Shown piece by piece: positions 32,975 through 43,325 of a stretch of DNA of 64,000 nt. The translations under genes were made by a program, and so were the position numbers. Source of the stretch: Zopfochytrium polystomum (taxonomy: Eukaryota > Chytridiomycota > Chytridiomycetes > Chytridiales > Chytridiaceae); the NCBI GenBank assembly GCA_025765615.1, contig JAIVFJ010000152.1:1-64000 (forward strand). The letters run 5' to 3'. Below the pieces are notes generated by a model. That model made no database searches, was not told the origin of the DNA, and saw nothing but the letters and a program-made list of their open reading frames with translations. Each line of letters begins with the position of its first letter. Within the stretch, counting starts at the first letter, position 1.

Positions 32975-33592
32975 ATGATCGATATTGTTTTATTTTCTTC
33001 TTTTTTTTTGTTTTCCCCTTCAACATGCGTGCAAGAATTGGCACCAGTCGAAAAAGAGAGTGAGAGAGAGAGAGAGAGACAAACGAGCCATTTTCTTCCC
33101 CGCGTTCGACATGTGCATGTCTCACTCCTTATTTGGAAGGCCCTCTCCGAAAACTCGTCCTGTGTGTCGGTTCTTATTGTCCACTTTTCCTGTCTGTCTG
33201 TCTGTCCTCTCTCTTGCCAGTCTGTCTTTCTGTCTCTGACGAATCAAAATCACATGGGGCGTGTCTTCTCCAATGCTGCCTCTCTCAATCCAAAACCAAT
33301 CATCGTTCGTCCCTCGATTGCGCAAACCGTGTTCTCCAAAATACAAACCAAAAAAAAATAAAAATAAAAATAAAAATAAAAAAAGAAGTTTGCTTCGATC
33401 TTTCCTCTTGAGCAGCCTCTGAAAAAAAAAAAGAAAGAAAAATCGACCAAAATTGTTGCCAGTTGCACCTGGCGTGTGTAAAGGGCACCAACAGACTTTC
33501 GGCGGGTGGAGCTGTTTGAGAGCGTGAGCCTTTTTCTTGTTAAGGGAGAGAGAGGCGCCCTTTGTTGCCAAAGTAGATGAAGAGCTGGTGCT
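32975..33592. other. Intergenic, nothing identified
   Basis: Short CTGT, AAATA and A-rich patches only. Confidence 0.5.
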
Positions 33593-33752
33593 ACTTAATA
33601 CTCAGAGTATTTGTCAACAGCACAAGTCAGCGCCCAGGTCGGCATTGGCACAGGCTCACTCTCCCATGGGAATTGTGAGAACGATAACTGACAGTCACAA
33701 TAGGTTCAGGTCGGTCTTGTGCCTCTTGCTAACCAATAAGTTCTGCTTAACA
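33593..33752 (-). mobile_element. Partial copia LTR, family 1, inverted
   Basis: The reverse complement matches the first 160 bp of the LTR at 16444: the TGTTAAGCAGAAC end is at 33752, and the match ends at the AATACT-AGTATTAAG block at 33593. The remaining 250 bp of LTR are missing. Confidence 0.8.
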
Positions 33753-34466
33753 CCTAGAACAAACGAGGTATCAAACTGAGGTAGATCTTGAAGAGCATTG
33801 CAGGTCAATGGTGGAGGGTATGTGTTGTGAATTTGAATTGGAATGCGACGAGGGGCAGCAAGGAGCTTCGTCATTTACGGAGTGTACGGAATAAATAAGC
33901 AAAGCTCGTTTCTATCGTCAGCAGCTGTATTAGTAAACCTCTTCCCAGAACAGGGCACTCCGAGGGGAGGACCCAAAACCGCTCATTATAGTAACCCGCT
34001 TTTCGCAATGAAAACACGTTTTGGCGTTCCCCCCTCGCTAAAAGCAATATAACGAGCAGGCAGCGGAGCAGAATTGAGCCTTGCCGCTTCTGCTTTTGAA
34101 ATGATGTGGATCCTCTATGAGTATTATTTGAAGTTACCGCGGCCCAAAAGTTTAATTTTCGTTTTCATCGTGCAAACAGACCGAAGGTTTTCGTTGAGGG
34201 ACTTCGCCAGGAAGCTGACGGCTGTGACGCACTGGCAAAAGACGTACCATGCTCCAAAACGTCCCGAAAAGTGGCCGGACGCAAATGAAAAATGACATAA
34301 GCCTAAACGCATCAAGCAGCGTGTGGGGATGGTGAGACCTCCAGTACGAGTTTCCTTGGGTGAGACTACCAGACGAGCTCAATTCACTATTTTTATTCAA
34401 AATTTTTTTTTTTTTTTTCCACCTCAATCACCGCATATTTTTTGACGGGCTCAGTGGCTCAGTGAA
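33753..34466. other. Intergenic, nothing identified
   Basis: Short frames at 33843-34052 and 34074-34295 have no recognised motif. Confidence 0.4.
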
Positions 34467-35498
34467 CTAAAGCTCCAGCCCCGCTTCCCGCAGTGCCCGC
34501 TGCCACCACTTTCGGACGGTCTCCGGGTACGCGTAGCAGAACACCTCCTCCTCCAAGTTTGGTTTGCTCTTCGTCCACCGCGCAAACATCCCAGACTCTT
34601 TCCACCAGTCCAGCACGTCGATGTCGGTGCAGCGCACGAACGGGTCCGGGTCCCAGCAGTCGACGTCGAGCCCGCAGCGCAGCCACCAGTCCAAGCTGGC
34701 GAGCTGACGCGCGCGGACGGCGGCGTCGACGGCGTCGGCCGACGCGGATTTTGGAAGAAACCCGCTGTCTTTCCACCAGTCCAGCACGGCGAGGTGGCCG
34801 CGCCGGCTGGCGGCGGTGAGCGCGCGGCGGTCGACCTTCAACGCGAGGCCCGAGTCCTTCCACCACTGCAGCACGGCGACGTGGCCCCTATCCGACGCGA
34901 TGGACAGTGCCAACGCCTCGTACTTCAGCGGCAGCCCCGAGTCCTTCCACCACTGCAGCAGCTGGAGGTTTCCGACCCTGCCGGCGGACTGCATCGCCCA
35001 TTTCGAGTAGCGCAGTTCCAGCCCGCTGGCCTTCCACCACTGGAGGATTTCGACGGAGTGCGGGTAGTTCATGGCGTTGACTGTGTAGGCCGCCTCGAAG
35101 CGACGGCGGGGCAGGTGGTGGAAGAGAAAGTCCAAGGCGCTGACGGATCGGACGGGGTCGACTGAGCCTTTCAGCAGCTGGAGCAGGGCCGCGGCCTGGA
35201 CGGTGGGCAGGCGGGAGAGGGATGAGACTGCAAAGCGATCGATCGGCAACTCGATGTAGTCGCAGATTGCGATCGCGATCGCGGCTACGAGGGGAAGCCG
35301 CGGGGAAGAGAAGCGCTGCGATGGATGAGGCTGTGGCGGGGGCGGCGGCCACCCCGCCGCGGACGGTGCATCGGTTGGCGATGTCAGGTTCATTACGGAT
35401 TGTGGCGCAGCCATCCATTTGGGGGTGCAGAAGCTCAGTTCATGAAGTAACATGGTGACAGCGTACCCACACGGTGATGCGAGCAAATAAGGTCCCAT
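34467..35498 (-). CDS. Ankyrin-like repeat protein with WWKDSGL repeats
   Basis: 343 residues from the ATG at 35498; ATGs at 35450 and 35387 are alternative starts and the first 60 residues are Pro-rich. Residues 70-140 form an F-box-like or helical N-domain (LPLVAAIAIAICDYIELPID, then FDFLFHHLP-like text). Then at least five 33-36-residue units follow with the core VEILQWWKASGLELRYSKWA, LQLLQWWKDSGLPLKY, VAVLQWWKDSGLALK, LAVLDWWKDSGF and IDVLDWWKESGM. The SAGRVGN/ASDRGH turn before each LLQWW helix is the ankyrin-type A..G.L..L pattern. The family is expanded in zoosporic fungi; the partners are unknown. The final unit is WWQRALREAGLEL. Confidence 0.8.
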   Translation of the reverse strand: MGPYLLASPCGYAVTMLLHELSFCTPKWMAAPQSVMNLTSPTDAPSAAGWPPPPPQPHPSQRFSSPRLPLVAAIAIAICDYIELPIDRFAVSSLSRLPTVQAAALLQLLKGSVDPVRSVSALDFLFHHLPRRRFEAAYTVNAMNYPHSVEILQWWKASGLELRYSKWAMQSAGRVGNLQLLQWWKDSGLPLKYEALALSIASDRGHVAVLQWWKDSGLALKVDRRALTAASRRGHLAVLDWWKDSGFLPKSASADAVDAAVRARQLASLDWWLRCGLDVDCWDPDPFVRCTDIDVLDWWKESGMFARWTKSKPNLEEEVFCYAYPETVRKWWQRALREAGLEL

Positions 35499-35985
35499 TC
35501 ATCACCATAATGACGGAGGACGCCTCAAAGGAGAAAACGCGAGCAAAGGAGGAGGAAAAATGAATTGGAGACTGAAGGTGAAATAAGAAAAGGACAAAGG
35601 GGTGGACTTGAGCGTTGAGTCTTCCCAACTCAAACAGGAACGGGTGATGGTGCCAACAATGCACTTCTGGGGGTTAGCGGGGGTAGTGGGGGTAGGAGGG
35701 GCGTAGGAGGGGGTAGGGATGGGTGGAGGACGATGTGAAACAGTGGGTTCGTTGTTTGAGCTGTCGTTGACGCTGAATCCGGCGGACGCAACGAGGGGCC
35801 TTGGGATAAATGAGACGGAGGAAAAGAACGCCAATTGGCACACCGACCACCCAACAGCGCCACTGCCACACCTTTCTCCACCACCTCACCTCCTCCCACA
35901 TTAAGGTCTGTCCGGAGGTCTGTGTGCAGTGACCAGTCTCCCACAGAGGAAAGATGATTTGAAAGCATCAGGGACCTTTCAAATC
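35499..35985. other. Intergenic upstream of the ankyrin-like gene
   Basis: No gene seen. GGGGGTAG-type repeats lie at 35668-35720. Confidence 0.5.
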
Positions 35986-35989
35986 AACC

Positions 35990-36125
35990 AGTCCCTGGTT
36001 CAACATTGGTCAGACAACAGTCAGCTGACCTGGGAGCTGCTGTGAGCCACCCTGGTCCAACTTTGGTTCAGACAAAAGTCAGGTGACCTGGAGCTGCTGT
36101 GAGCTGCCCTGGTTCAACATTTCTC
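35990..36125 (+). repeat. Tandem duplication of about 65 bp
   Basis: Two copies of a unit running CCTGGTTCAACATTGG ... GTCAG(C/G)TGACCTG ... GAGCTGCTGTGAG lie end to end, with the start of a third (CCTGGTTCAACATT) after them. Confidence 0.75.
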
Positions 36126-36327
36126 TGACCCATTGAGTGTGATTCTAATCGCATTGTCCTTGCCAGTGAAGCCTAGGAAAGCAAAGCTAGAATCACCACC
36201 GTCTTCACCTAACTCTTTTCGTTGGATTCAGATTAGGCCTTTCAGCTTACCTGACTTAGTGTGAGTCACATCAGCAGCAGCAACAAGGCCGCTGTCAACA
36301 TAGGAAGTTGGCTCCCTAGGCTCAAAT

Positions 36328-36958
36328 CTCAACAGTAGCCAAGCTCTGCGCAGCCCCCAACACCTGAGAGTTTGATCTACAAGTGCCTACCTTGGTCCTA
36401 TTTCTGTCAGAGTGAGATGTGTGAGTACGAGTGCGATGTGATAAGTCTGTTGGTTGAGTGATCATGCTGATGCAGCCGGCAGGGTGTGTGTACGATCACA
36501 GGTGTTCCGTGTGCAAGTTCCCTGCTGGTAACCTTCTGACCCCTACATAGTCAACTCCTTCTCTCTCTCCCCTTTGTCGCTGGTGACGACGAGGGCGCCT
36601 GCAGCACCCCCTGCGACAAGGGGCGCTAGGCTGTGCCCTGTCTGTCCCTTCGCTATCAACCGCTCCCATGGCATTTGAGATTAGGTTCCTGCGATAAAAA
36701 CCCCTGTTTCCCTCTTCTCTCTCTTTATTCTGCAGTTGTGTTGCGCCCTCGGGAGTGACCTTCCATTTCCCCTCACACCAGCCCAAGGCCATATGAGTAA
36801 TCAGTACTCCTGCACCAATCCCTCAGAGGATTGTCCATCTGAATGTTCATTCTTTGTGTTTGAGATTCCTGTTAGACAGATCAGTAGAGATACTTTGTGG
36901 ACTAGGCAGGTAGTAGGGTTGAAAAACCCCCAAGACAACAGCCCAGTTAAGTTAGTTT
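36328..36958 (-). repeat. Dispersed repeat B, copy 2 (likely LTR)
   Basis: Reverse complement of 13111-13731 over its whole length, at about 75-80 percent identity by eye. It carries the GACCCCTACATAGTC, CTCTCTTTATTCTGCAGTTGTG and GGATTGTCCATCTGAATG blocks. Confidence 0.7.
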
Positions 36959-37029
36959 TAGCCTATTATTTGTTTTTCCTCACTCTAGGGCCCAGATCCC
37001 TGGGTCAAAGGAGTGAGTATAGTCTCACA

Positions 37030-37860
37030 AACGCCGTTGACTCCACTCTTACCCCAACAGAACGAATATTCCTCACCCAACGCTCCCGTCCATTAGCCGT
37101 GCTTTCCAGTACACTCAATTTCCCTTGATGCTTTCTCTTCCTCCCTCCATGAGCTCCTTGTCAGCACTGCCTGATGCTGCCTCCCTTGTTCCAGGTCCTC
37201 CACACCTCCAGCCAAAACTGACCAGCGCCTTGCCCCTTATATTGAGGCTTGTAAGAAAATGGAGAACCTTTGGAAACTGCTCCACCAAGGAACACTCTCC
37301 CTCCACTCCTTCCTCCCTGATTCTTGGAATGCTTCAACTGCTTGGAATGCCCTGTGCCTTCTCTTCACCGGCTCCGGTATGGCTGCGGCCACTCCTTCAG
37401 CGCCTTCACAAAGCAGTCTACTGCGCACAGCTTTCTGCAACTGGCTCTTTTAAGCGTTCTGACACCACCACCACCATCGACCACGTTAAGACCTTTTCTC
37501 CACCAGAAAGATCTGCAATGTTCTCAACAACATTCTCAACTGCAAACATTCCAACTCCAGCATTGATCACATTCTGGCAGAGTACCCAGAGGGTCCAGAA
37601 ATTGAGTATGTCCCTTCCCAAATTCCCTGTCTTTGTAGCAAACACGTGGAATCTTCAGAATTTTGGAAGAGAACAAATTGTGAATACTTGGCCTTTCTGG
37701 GTGTGTTTTACACAAAGACACTTCAGTCTTACGCTCTCCCAGATGAGCTAAGACAGCTGCATTTGTGTGGTTAAGTAAGAACATTTGTAGCCTTCCTCCT
37801 TGATGAAGAAGGCAATGCAGCACAACTGCACCAACGTAAAGTTTCAATTTTCTAGATGGT
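37030..37860 (+). mobile_element. Decayed dispersed ORF, family E, copy 1
   Basis: Shared with 54040-54710 (same orientation): DSTLTP-x-E-x-FL, a block with TDQRL-x-PYIEA, and a later DLFS ... NNIL block. At the 3' end only this copy reads EIEYVPSQIPCLCSKHVESS and FLGVFYTKTLQSYALPDELR. The coding frame is broken several times. I do not recognise the protein; a retroelement Gag or an unknown transposon gene are both possible. Confidence 0.45.
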
Positions 37861-37984
37861 AAGTCAGACTATCAGCACAATTTTTTCATGAAAATAGCAC
37901 TCTTTCTAAGGCGGCAAAAAGTGGAATCAGCCTGGGGGGGAAACAAACAGGAAGCTAAGGCACCTTTTCATTACTGGTTTGTTT

Positions 37985-38026
<42 letters not shown>

Positions 38027-38105
38027 TCAGTTTCTCTCTCTCCTGATCGTCTACTTCCCTGTTCCTGCAGTTTTTGTTTTTGTGTAAACTTTATTTCATA
38101 GGAGC
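37861..38105. repeat. Intergenic with poly-T run
   Basis: A run of about 37 T ends near 38025, preceded by GTTTGTTTG. Confidence 0.9.
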
Positions 38106-38178
38106 GGGGAATTAGCTCAAATGGTAGAGCGCTCGCTTAGCATGTGAGAGGCAGGGGGATCGATACCCTGATTCTCCA
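38106..38178 (+). tRNA. tRNA-Ala (AGC)
   Basis: GGGGAAT pairs with ATTCTCC as the acceptor stem. The D arm is GCTC-AAATGGTA-GAGC, the anticodon stem-loop CTCGC-TTAGCAT-GTGAG with anticodon AGC, and the T arm is centred on GATCGAT (one mismatch in its stem). No T-run of four or more follows closely. Confidence 0.8.
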
Positions 38179-39594
38179 AAACCTGCTACATGTTATGACA
38201 AGACACAACCAAAGCCCTTGGAAAGGAACCAAAAAAATTAATGTGGGGATGGGACTAGAAGGGGTCAGTTGTTGTCCATATCTGACTTTGAGAGAGGTGT
38301 GGCTGAATGTGTGGCTGTCGCCTTACAAATTGTTCTTTTCTTTCCTTTTCTCCTTTTTTTAATTCTTTTGTGTTTTCATTTTCTTGCTTTCCTTCTTTCT
38401 TTCTTATTGTCTTTTCTTTTTCTCCTTGACTGCTATAAACACTGCCACCCCTTCCACTATCCCTTTCTCTTTATCTATGTTCTATCTTACTTTCCTCAAT
38501 AAAACTCTCAGGGCCATCATATTGTTCTTTGTTTGTTGAGGTGGTTCTCCCTGGCCACCAAGGAGGGAGAAGATGATTCCTCTTAGGCAAGAACCACCAG
38601 ATCAAGCTGAAGAGGCAAGAACAACATTCCCCTTGGGCCAGTGTGTGAAGACCAAGCCTTGTGTGATGGCTGGTTCTGGGACAGTACTGGGACAAAAACA
38701 GGAAAAGCCAGACTTTATCTAGGCCGGGTTTCAGGTGGTATCTCAAGGATTCCTCAACAGTCTGAAACCTTACCTGTGTGTACGCAAGCCTGGACTTGGC
38801 ACAGACACAAACTTCTTGGTATGTTTCACCTCTTGATAGCAGCCTCAATGTACAACCAAATAACAGCTTTGTTGTGTAGCTGCTTGGATTGCACTTGAAC
38901 TCCCTCTGCTGCCACCCTCAGCGCGTTACCTGTACCTGCAGATTGCTGATGAGCGGCAGCTGGTTCCTGGTCCATCCTGAAGTAAGGGCTCAGTGGTTTG
39001 ACCAAACTGGTGCTTTATCCGACTGGTTTAAGGCCAGCACGGTGCTTAAAACAATGTAAAATTTCACCCAGTGGCATATATTGCTTGAAAGTTTCATGTG
39101 GTTTGCTTTCACTGGAATATTTCTGGGCAGATCAATGCAAGTCAGAGCTCTGGTTAAGCAAACCGCCGAGCCTTATCCTGAAGCAACTCTGGGTATCAGC
39201 AGGACGCTGTGCCAGACGCTGTGCCTGTGCAAGCACCATGGAGGTGCCTGCTCATACAGCTACACGTAAGCCCACACGCATAGCTGCACCTGCGCCTACA
39301 TGAACTCCCTTGAAGGATCTGTCAACTTGATCAAGTTCTGTGACTTGACCCGCCTTGTTGACAGAGGCCACAAATGTTTGACTCTGATGACGAGAGCTTG
39401 GGCTGGCATGCCTGTGCTTCTGTTCTGGTTGACGCGGGTCCAGCACCTGGGAAAAACAAGTCACAGAATGCCTGGCTCTTTGGACCTTTCAGGTCCCCAT
39501 TGGTCCCCTGGCTCCACAAACACTGCTACAGCAATCATGCATGGGACCAGCCAGTACTTTGGAGGACCTTTCATGCCTGAGACAGTGAGATATC
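38179..39594. other. Gene-free DNA between tRNA loci
   Basis: T-rich patch at 38330-38440. No coding signature. Confidence 0.4.
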
Positions 39595-39665
39595 GGGGGA
39601 TTCCGGGGATTGAACCTGGGACCTCCTGCACCCAAGCAGAAATCATACCACTTGACTAAATCCCC
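39595..39665 (-). tRNA. tRNA-Pro-like sequence (GGG), possibly decayed
   Basis: GGGGATT pairs with AATCCCC. The A box region (TAGTCAAGTGGTATGATT) and B box (GGTTCAATCCC) are good and the body matches tRNA-Pro. The anticodon loop reads TTGGGT, only 6 nt with a 5-bp stem, one short of normal, so it may be a pseudogene or tRNA-derived repeat. Confidence 0.5.
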
Positions 39666-40024
39666 TGCCAGTGTTCCTGCAAAACCGAGAGTTGACGTCA
39701 CGCCACCACTGACATTCCTATCTGACCGTAATGGCTCAAGACGATACAGCATTGTTTTTTTTTTTGTGCCCCAGGGCGCCAAAGGTCTCACTGGCACCCC
39801 CCCCAACTGTGTCAGGTAGACTTGGACTTGTCATCTCCTCAGTGAAACTTTGCCGCACTCAAACTTTTGCAGTATGTCTCAGAAGTGGGCAAGGTCAGCT
39901 GGCCCACCTGCAAGATTGTTATTCAGACGTCGGACCCAGTTTGGCCCTGACTCCCAAAATCTGAAAACAAATAAATGAAAATTAAAATAAAGTGAAGTAA
40001 CGAGGCTGCCTTTCAGCCCCCTTT

Positions 40025-40106
40025 CGTCCTGCACAGGATTCGAACCTGCTCTCCCAAAGGGAAATGCCTTAGCAGGGCACCGCGGTAACCACTCCGCCAA
40101 CAGGAC
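40025..40106 (-). tRNA. tRNA-Ser (GCT)
   Basis: The acceptor stem GTCCTGT pairs with GCAGGAC. The anticodon stem-loop is GTGCC-CTGCTAA-GGCAT, a long variable arm (TTCCCTTTGGGAGA) is present, and the T arm is GCAGG-TTCGAAT-CCTGT. The long variable arm fits tRNA-Ser. Confidence 0.85.
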
Positions 40107-40331
40107 CCGAGACAAGTCCCTTAAGGCAAACAAGCGTTTGCAACTGGGTCTCCCTGAAGCCTTTTTTCATACACTACCCAACAGCAAGACAGCAAGATCC
40201 TCTGCAACTGCAGTATTCAAGCATGAGCTTGGCTGGAAGTATGCTTACTTAAAGCTGCTTTTGACTTGGTGCATGCAAAACTCTGATTCTATTGCTGCAA
40301 CTGAAGACATCCAAGTATCTCCAACAGTCCA

Positions 40332-40404
40332 CGAGCATAGCAGGACTCGAACCTGCAATCTTTCGATCCGAAGTCGAACGCGGTAACCATTTCGCCATAT
40401 GCCC
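40332..40404 (-). tRNA. tRNA-Arg (TCG)
   Basis: GGGCATA pairs with TATGCTC. The anticodon arm is TTCGA-CTTCGGA-TCGAA and the T arm GCAGG-TTCGAGT-CCTGC. All four stems are intact. No nearby T-run terminator was seen. Confidence 0.88.
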
Positions 40405-41291
40405 ACACCAAACCTTTGAAAGACTGTCAACCTCTGAAAGATTGTCAACTTTCGCCCCCTGCGTGTTTCCTGTTTTTTTTTTTTTTTGGTTGGTGTGTTC
40501 TGTCTTTTCATTTCACTCCCCTCCCCCTTACCGTTCTGCAGGTGGCTAGTGTTCAAGAGGACCAATGGCAAGGGGATTAACAGCATGAAGGTGCAACAAT
40601 CAGGATCCTGCCAATCAAACTGGACTCGAGCAAGAGACTTTGCCCACCAATGCTGTCTGTTGTAACTTGTGCTTGCTGTCAGTTTGGAATTTAGATAGCT
40701 AAAGGAAGGATAATGGTCAGTTGGAATTGGCAGGCCAAGTATCCCACCCCAGCAACCCAAGTGTTTGCACTTTTTTTTTGCACGAGGGGAAACTTTTTTC
40801 AATCAATATAGCAAAAGTTGCACATGCTGCACAGCGCAACTTTGCATGGGGTAAAGTGCCTGTCTTGGTCAGGCTTCCACAGTCCAACCCCCCACACCAT
40901 GCTGGATTTGCAACCTGACTTAAGTTTTTTGTTTATCTCTTTTTTTTTCTGCTCAGTCTGTCAGCCAGGAACCAGACATTTGAATAAAGAAATTTGCAAT
41001 CTTTCAGCTGAACAAGCCTAAAGCATACACTCAACAGAAAGTTGAACCTTTTTTCCAGCTTGTTCAAACAAATGCGAATTGCTGGTTTTGGCAAAGAACC
41101 CATTGGCTGTTGGTTTGGCCACTTGGACCATCAAATGGTACCAGTCAGCCAATGAAATTTGACAAGGCCCAACACACACAAACACTGTTCACATGTGCTG
41201 CACTACAGACGGTGCACCACAGACGGTGCAGACTATGCTGCACCACAGTTGGTGCAGCACAGGTCAACAGGAGTTGCGCTCCCTTCCTGCA
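40405..41291. other. Gene-free DNA between tRNA loci
   Basis: T-runs at 40472-40487 and 40770-40779, otherwise nothing identifiable. Near 41195-41250 a GGTGCA-rich patch (TGCACCACAG) repeats three times. Confidence 0.4.
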
Positions 41292-41365
41292 TGGTTTCAC
41301 CGAGGTTCGAACTCGGGACCTCCTGCGTGTGAGACAGATGTGATAACCAACTACACCATGAAACC
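41292..41365 (-). tRNA. tRNA-Val (CAC)
   Basis: GGTTTCA pairs with TGAAACC. The anticodon arm is TCTGT-CTCACAC-GCAGG and the T arm CCGAG-TTCGAAC-CTCGG. The D arm GTGTAGTTGGTTATCAC is typical of tRNA-Val. Confidence 0.88.
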
Positions 41366-41631
41366 GCAACAATTTGTCTGATATCTTGTGGCAAGCGCAA
41401 GGACCTTTGTACAAACGTTTGGAGTAAAACATTAGGCTGCAAAAACTGTGTCCACAGTCCAACATCCAGTTACATCCTTCATGGCTGACTCAGGCTGTTT
41501 GCGTTTGTAGAGATTTTGTTGCTCTTGGTTGGGGCAGGAGACAAACTTTTGCCACCCACCCCCCAGGTCAGTGGCGGTAGCCTGTAGGTAAACAAAGGAA
41601 GGTGGTGGCCTCCAGGCTGTACCTTTTCCCT

Positions 41632-42867
41632 GAATAGGGTCTGCCACAGACTGAACCAGGTCAAATCTGAAATAAATTTGAGTTTGATTTGAATTCGAAT
41701 CAGACTTGAATCAAATGAATTCTCCAGTATTGAGTGATTTGAATTCGATTTGATTCAGGTTTTATAAGTAAAAAATCGAAATTCCATTTGATTTGGGGGT
41801 CTTGCTTTAGCCAGCCCTCTGCGACTAGGAGAAATTGCCAGCCCTGCCACCCCCGCACAGTCCCCACATTCCCCTCCAGCCCTTTTCTTGATTTTTCAAT
41901 TCTTTATTTTCTTTCCATTTTGGGAGGAGACAAATTTCAAAAAAGCAGACAGAAAAGGAAAGCATAAAGGAGTGAAGACCTGCATCAACCGACCCACAGG
42001 CGAAGCCAACGCGCCAAGAAGCCAGACTTTCAATCCAATGCTCGCCATACGCGACAGCGGCTGCAGTTGCAACCTGGATTGTTTCGATGACGATTGACAG
42101 AGACTATAGTGATGTATTGGAGAAGAGACTAATGCTGGAGAGACTTACGATGATATCAATCTGGACAGTACCATCTTTGGAGAGGGCCAGAACGAGATCG
42201 ACACCAAAAGCTGTTTGGATGCATTGGCCCCATCTGCTGGATCAGTCACTATGGAATCGATTCACCTTCCACCAGAGATCTAGTGAACTTCATACAAAAG
42301 TTTGTGCTCAGTGAAAGTATGCAGTAGCTGTTGAGTCCAAAATGGCAGATTGTGTTCGGCTCAAAAGTCCATCACACGAGATCCCAGTTACTTTGACCAT
42401 GTTGAAGCGCGGGAGCAGCAGCGAAAATGCAGCCACTGCAATCTACCAGGCCACAACAAGCGCACTTGCCCTCGACGAACATAAGACCTGAGTTTCCAGG
42501 GTCGGCTCGGGTTGGGTGACGCAGAGGAAGTGTGGGTCTTTGCTCCTTTATGCCTTCCTTTTCTGTTTGTTTTTTCGAAATTTGTCTCCTCCCAAAATGG
42601 AAAGAAAATGAAGAATTGTAAAATCAAGAAAAGGGCTTGAGGGGGATGTGGGGGCTGTGCGGGGGCGGCAGGGCTGGCAATTTCTCCTAGTCGCAGAGGG
42701 CTGGCTATAGCAAGACCCTTTGATTTGGCGCAATTTGAGTGCAAAAACAGCCATTTGTCAGATTCAAATGTCTGGGAAATACATTTTTTCTTGTCATTTG
42801 GGTCTGGAAAGCAGAATCAAATCAAATCAAACCCAAATGGGGATCTGGTCTGTGGCAGACGCTACTT
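41632..42867. mobile_element. Element with long terminal inverted repeats and a CCHC-knuckle remnant (MULE-like)
   Basis: 41800-41980 and 42535-42722 are inverted copies of each other at about 90 percent identity (shared TCTGCGACTAGGAGAAATTG and GGGAGGAGACAAATTTC blocks). Weaker inverted homology continues outward to a shared GTCTGCCACAGAC near 41639 and 42860. The inner 550 bp reads in broken plus frames, including GQNEIDTKSCLDALAPSAG and a zinc knuckle CSHCNLPGHNKRTCP near 42430-42470. Long terminal inverted repeats plus such a C-terminal knuckle suggest an internally deleted Mutator-like element. No convincing 8-10 bp target duplication was found. Confidence 0.55.
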
Positions 42868-43235
42868 GTAAAGTCTTTGCAGCTGCCCATCACTGCTAGA
42901 AATCATTGTCAGCTCTGCTGCTGGCAAGCTTGTGGCACCAGGGTGATTGTTGCCCTCATTGCAGCATATGATGACAAAATCAGAAAGAAAAGACCACACC
43001 TGGCTCTTATGGCCCTGCTTTGGCAAGTGATGTTTTTGGTTTCCAGAGAGTGCCCCCCCTTGGCACTTTGAGGGTGCAGGAACTTTGTCATGAGCATCTT
43101 CAGGTGGTTGTTTTTCCCCTTGTCTGTCTGGGGATCGAACTTCCAAGCTCTGCAGAAGACTTGCACAATGGAATGCCGACCAACACCCTAGGGAGTCAGC
43201 AGCCATGCAAATCACACAAATCTACAACCCTTATC
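42868..43235. other. Gene-free DNA; tRNA-like B box near 43133
   Basis: On the minus strand GGAAGTTCGATCCCC resembles a T arm, but no matching acceptor or anticodon stem was found. Confidence 0.35.
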
Positions 43236-43325
43236 ACTACCGGGTGGACTTGAACCAACAACCTTGCGGTGTGCTGCTGACCATGTCTAACAGCTGCACG
43301 CGCTAACCAGTTGCACCACAGCAGC
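43235..43325 (-). tRNA. tRNA-Asn (GTT) with an intron
   Basis: GCTGCTG pairs with CGGTAGT (several G-T pairs). After a good D arm the anticodon arm begins TGCAG-CTGTTA, then 17 nt (GACATGGTCAGCAGCAC) stand at the canonical intron position 37/38 before A-CCGCA closes the loop. AAGGTTGTTGGTTCAAGTCC is a typical tRNA-Asn 3' half. One mismatch lies in the anticodon stem and one in the T stem, so function is uncertain. Confidence 0.6.

Noticed and set aside
43080..43200. tRNA-like T arm GGAAGTTCGATCCCC on the minus strand
   Set aside because: No acceptor stem or anticodon arm can be formed around it.
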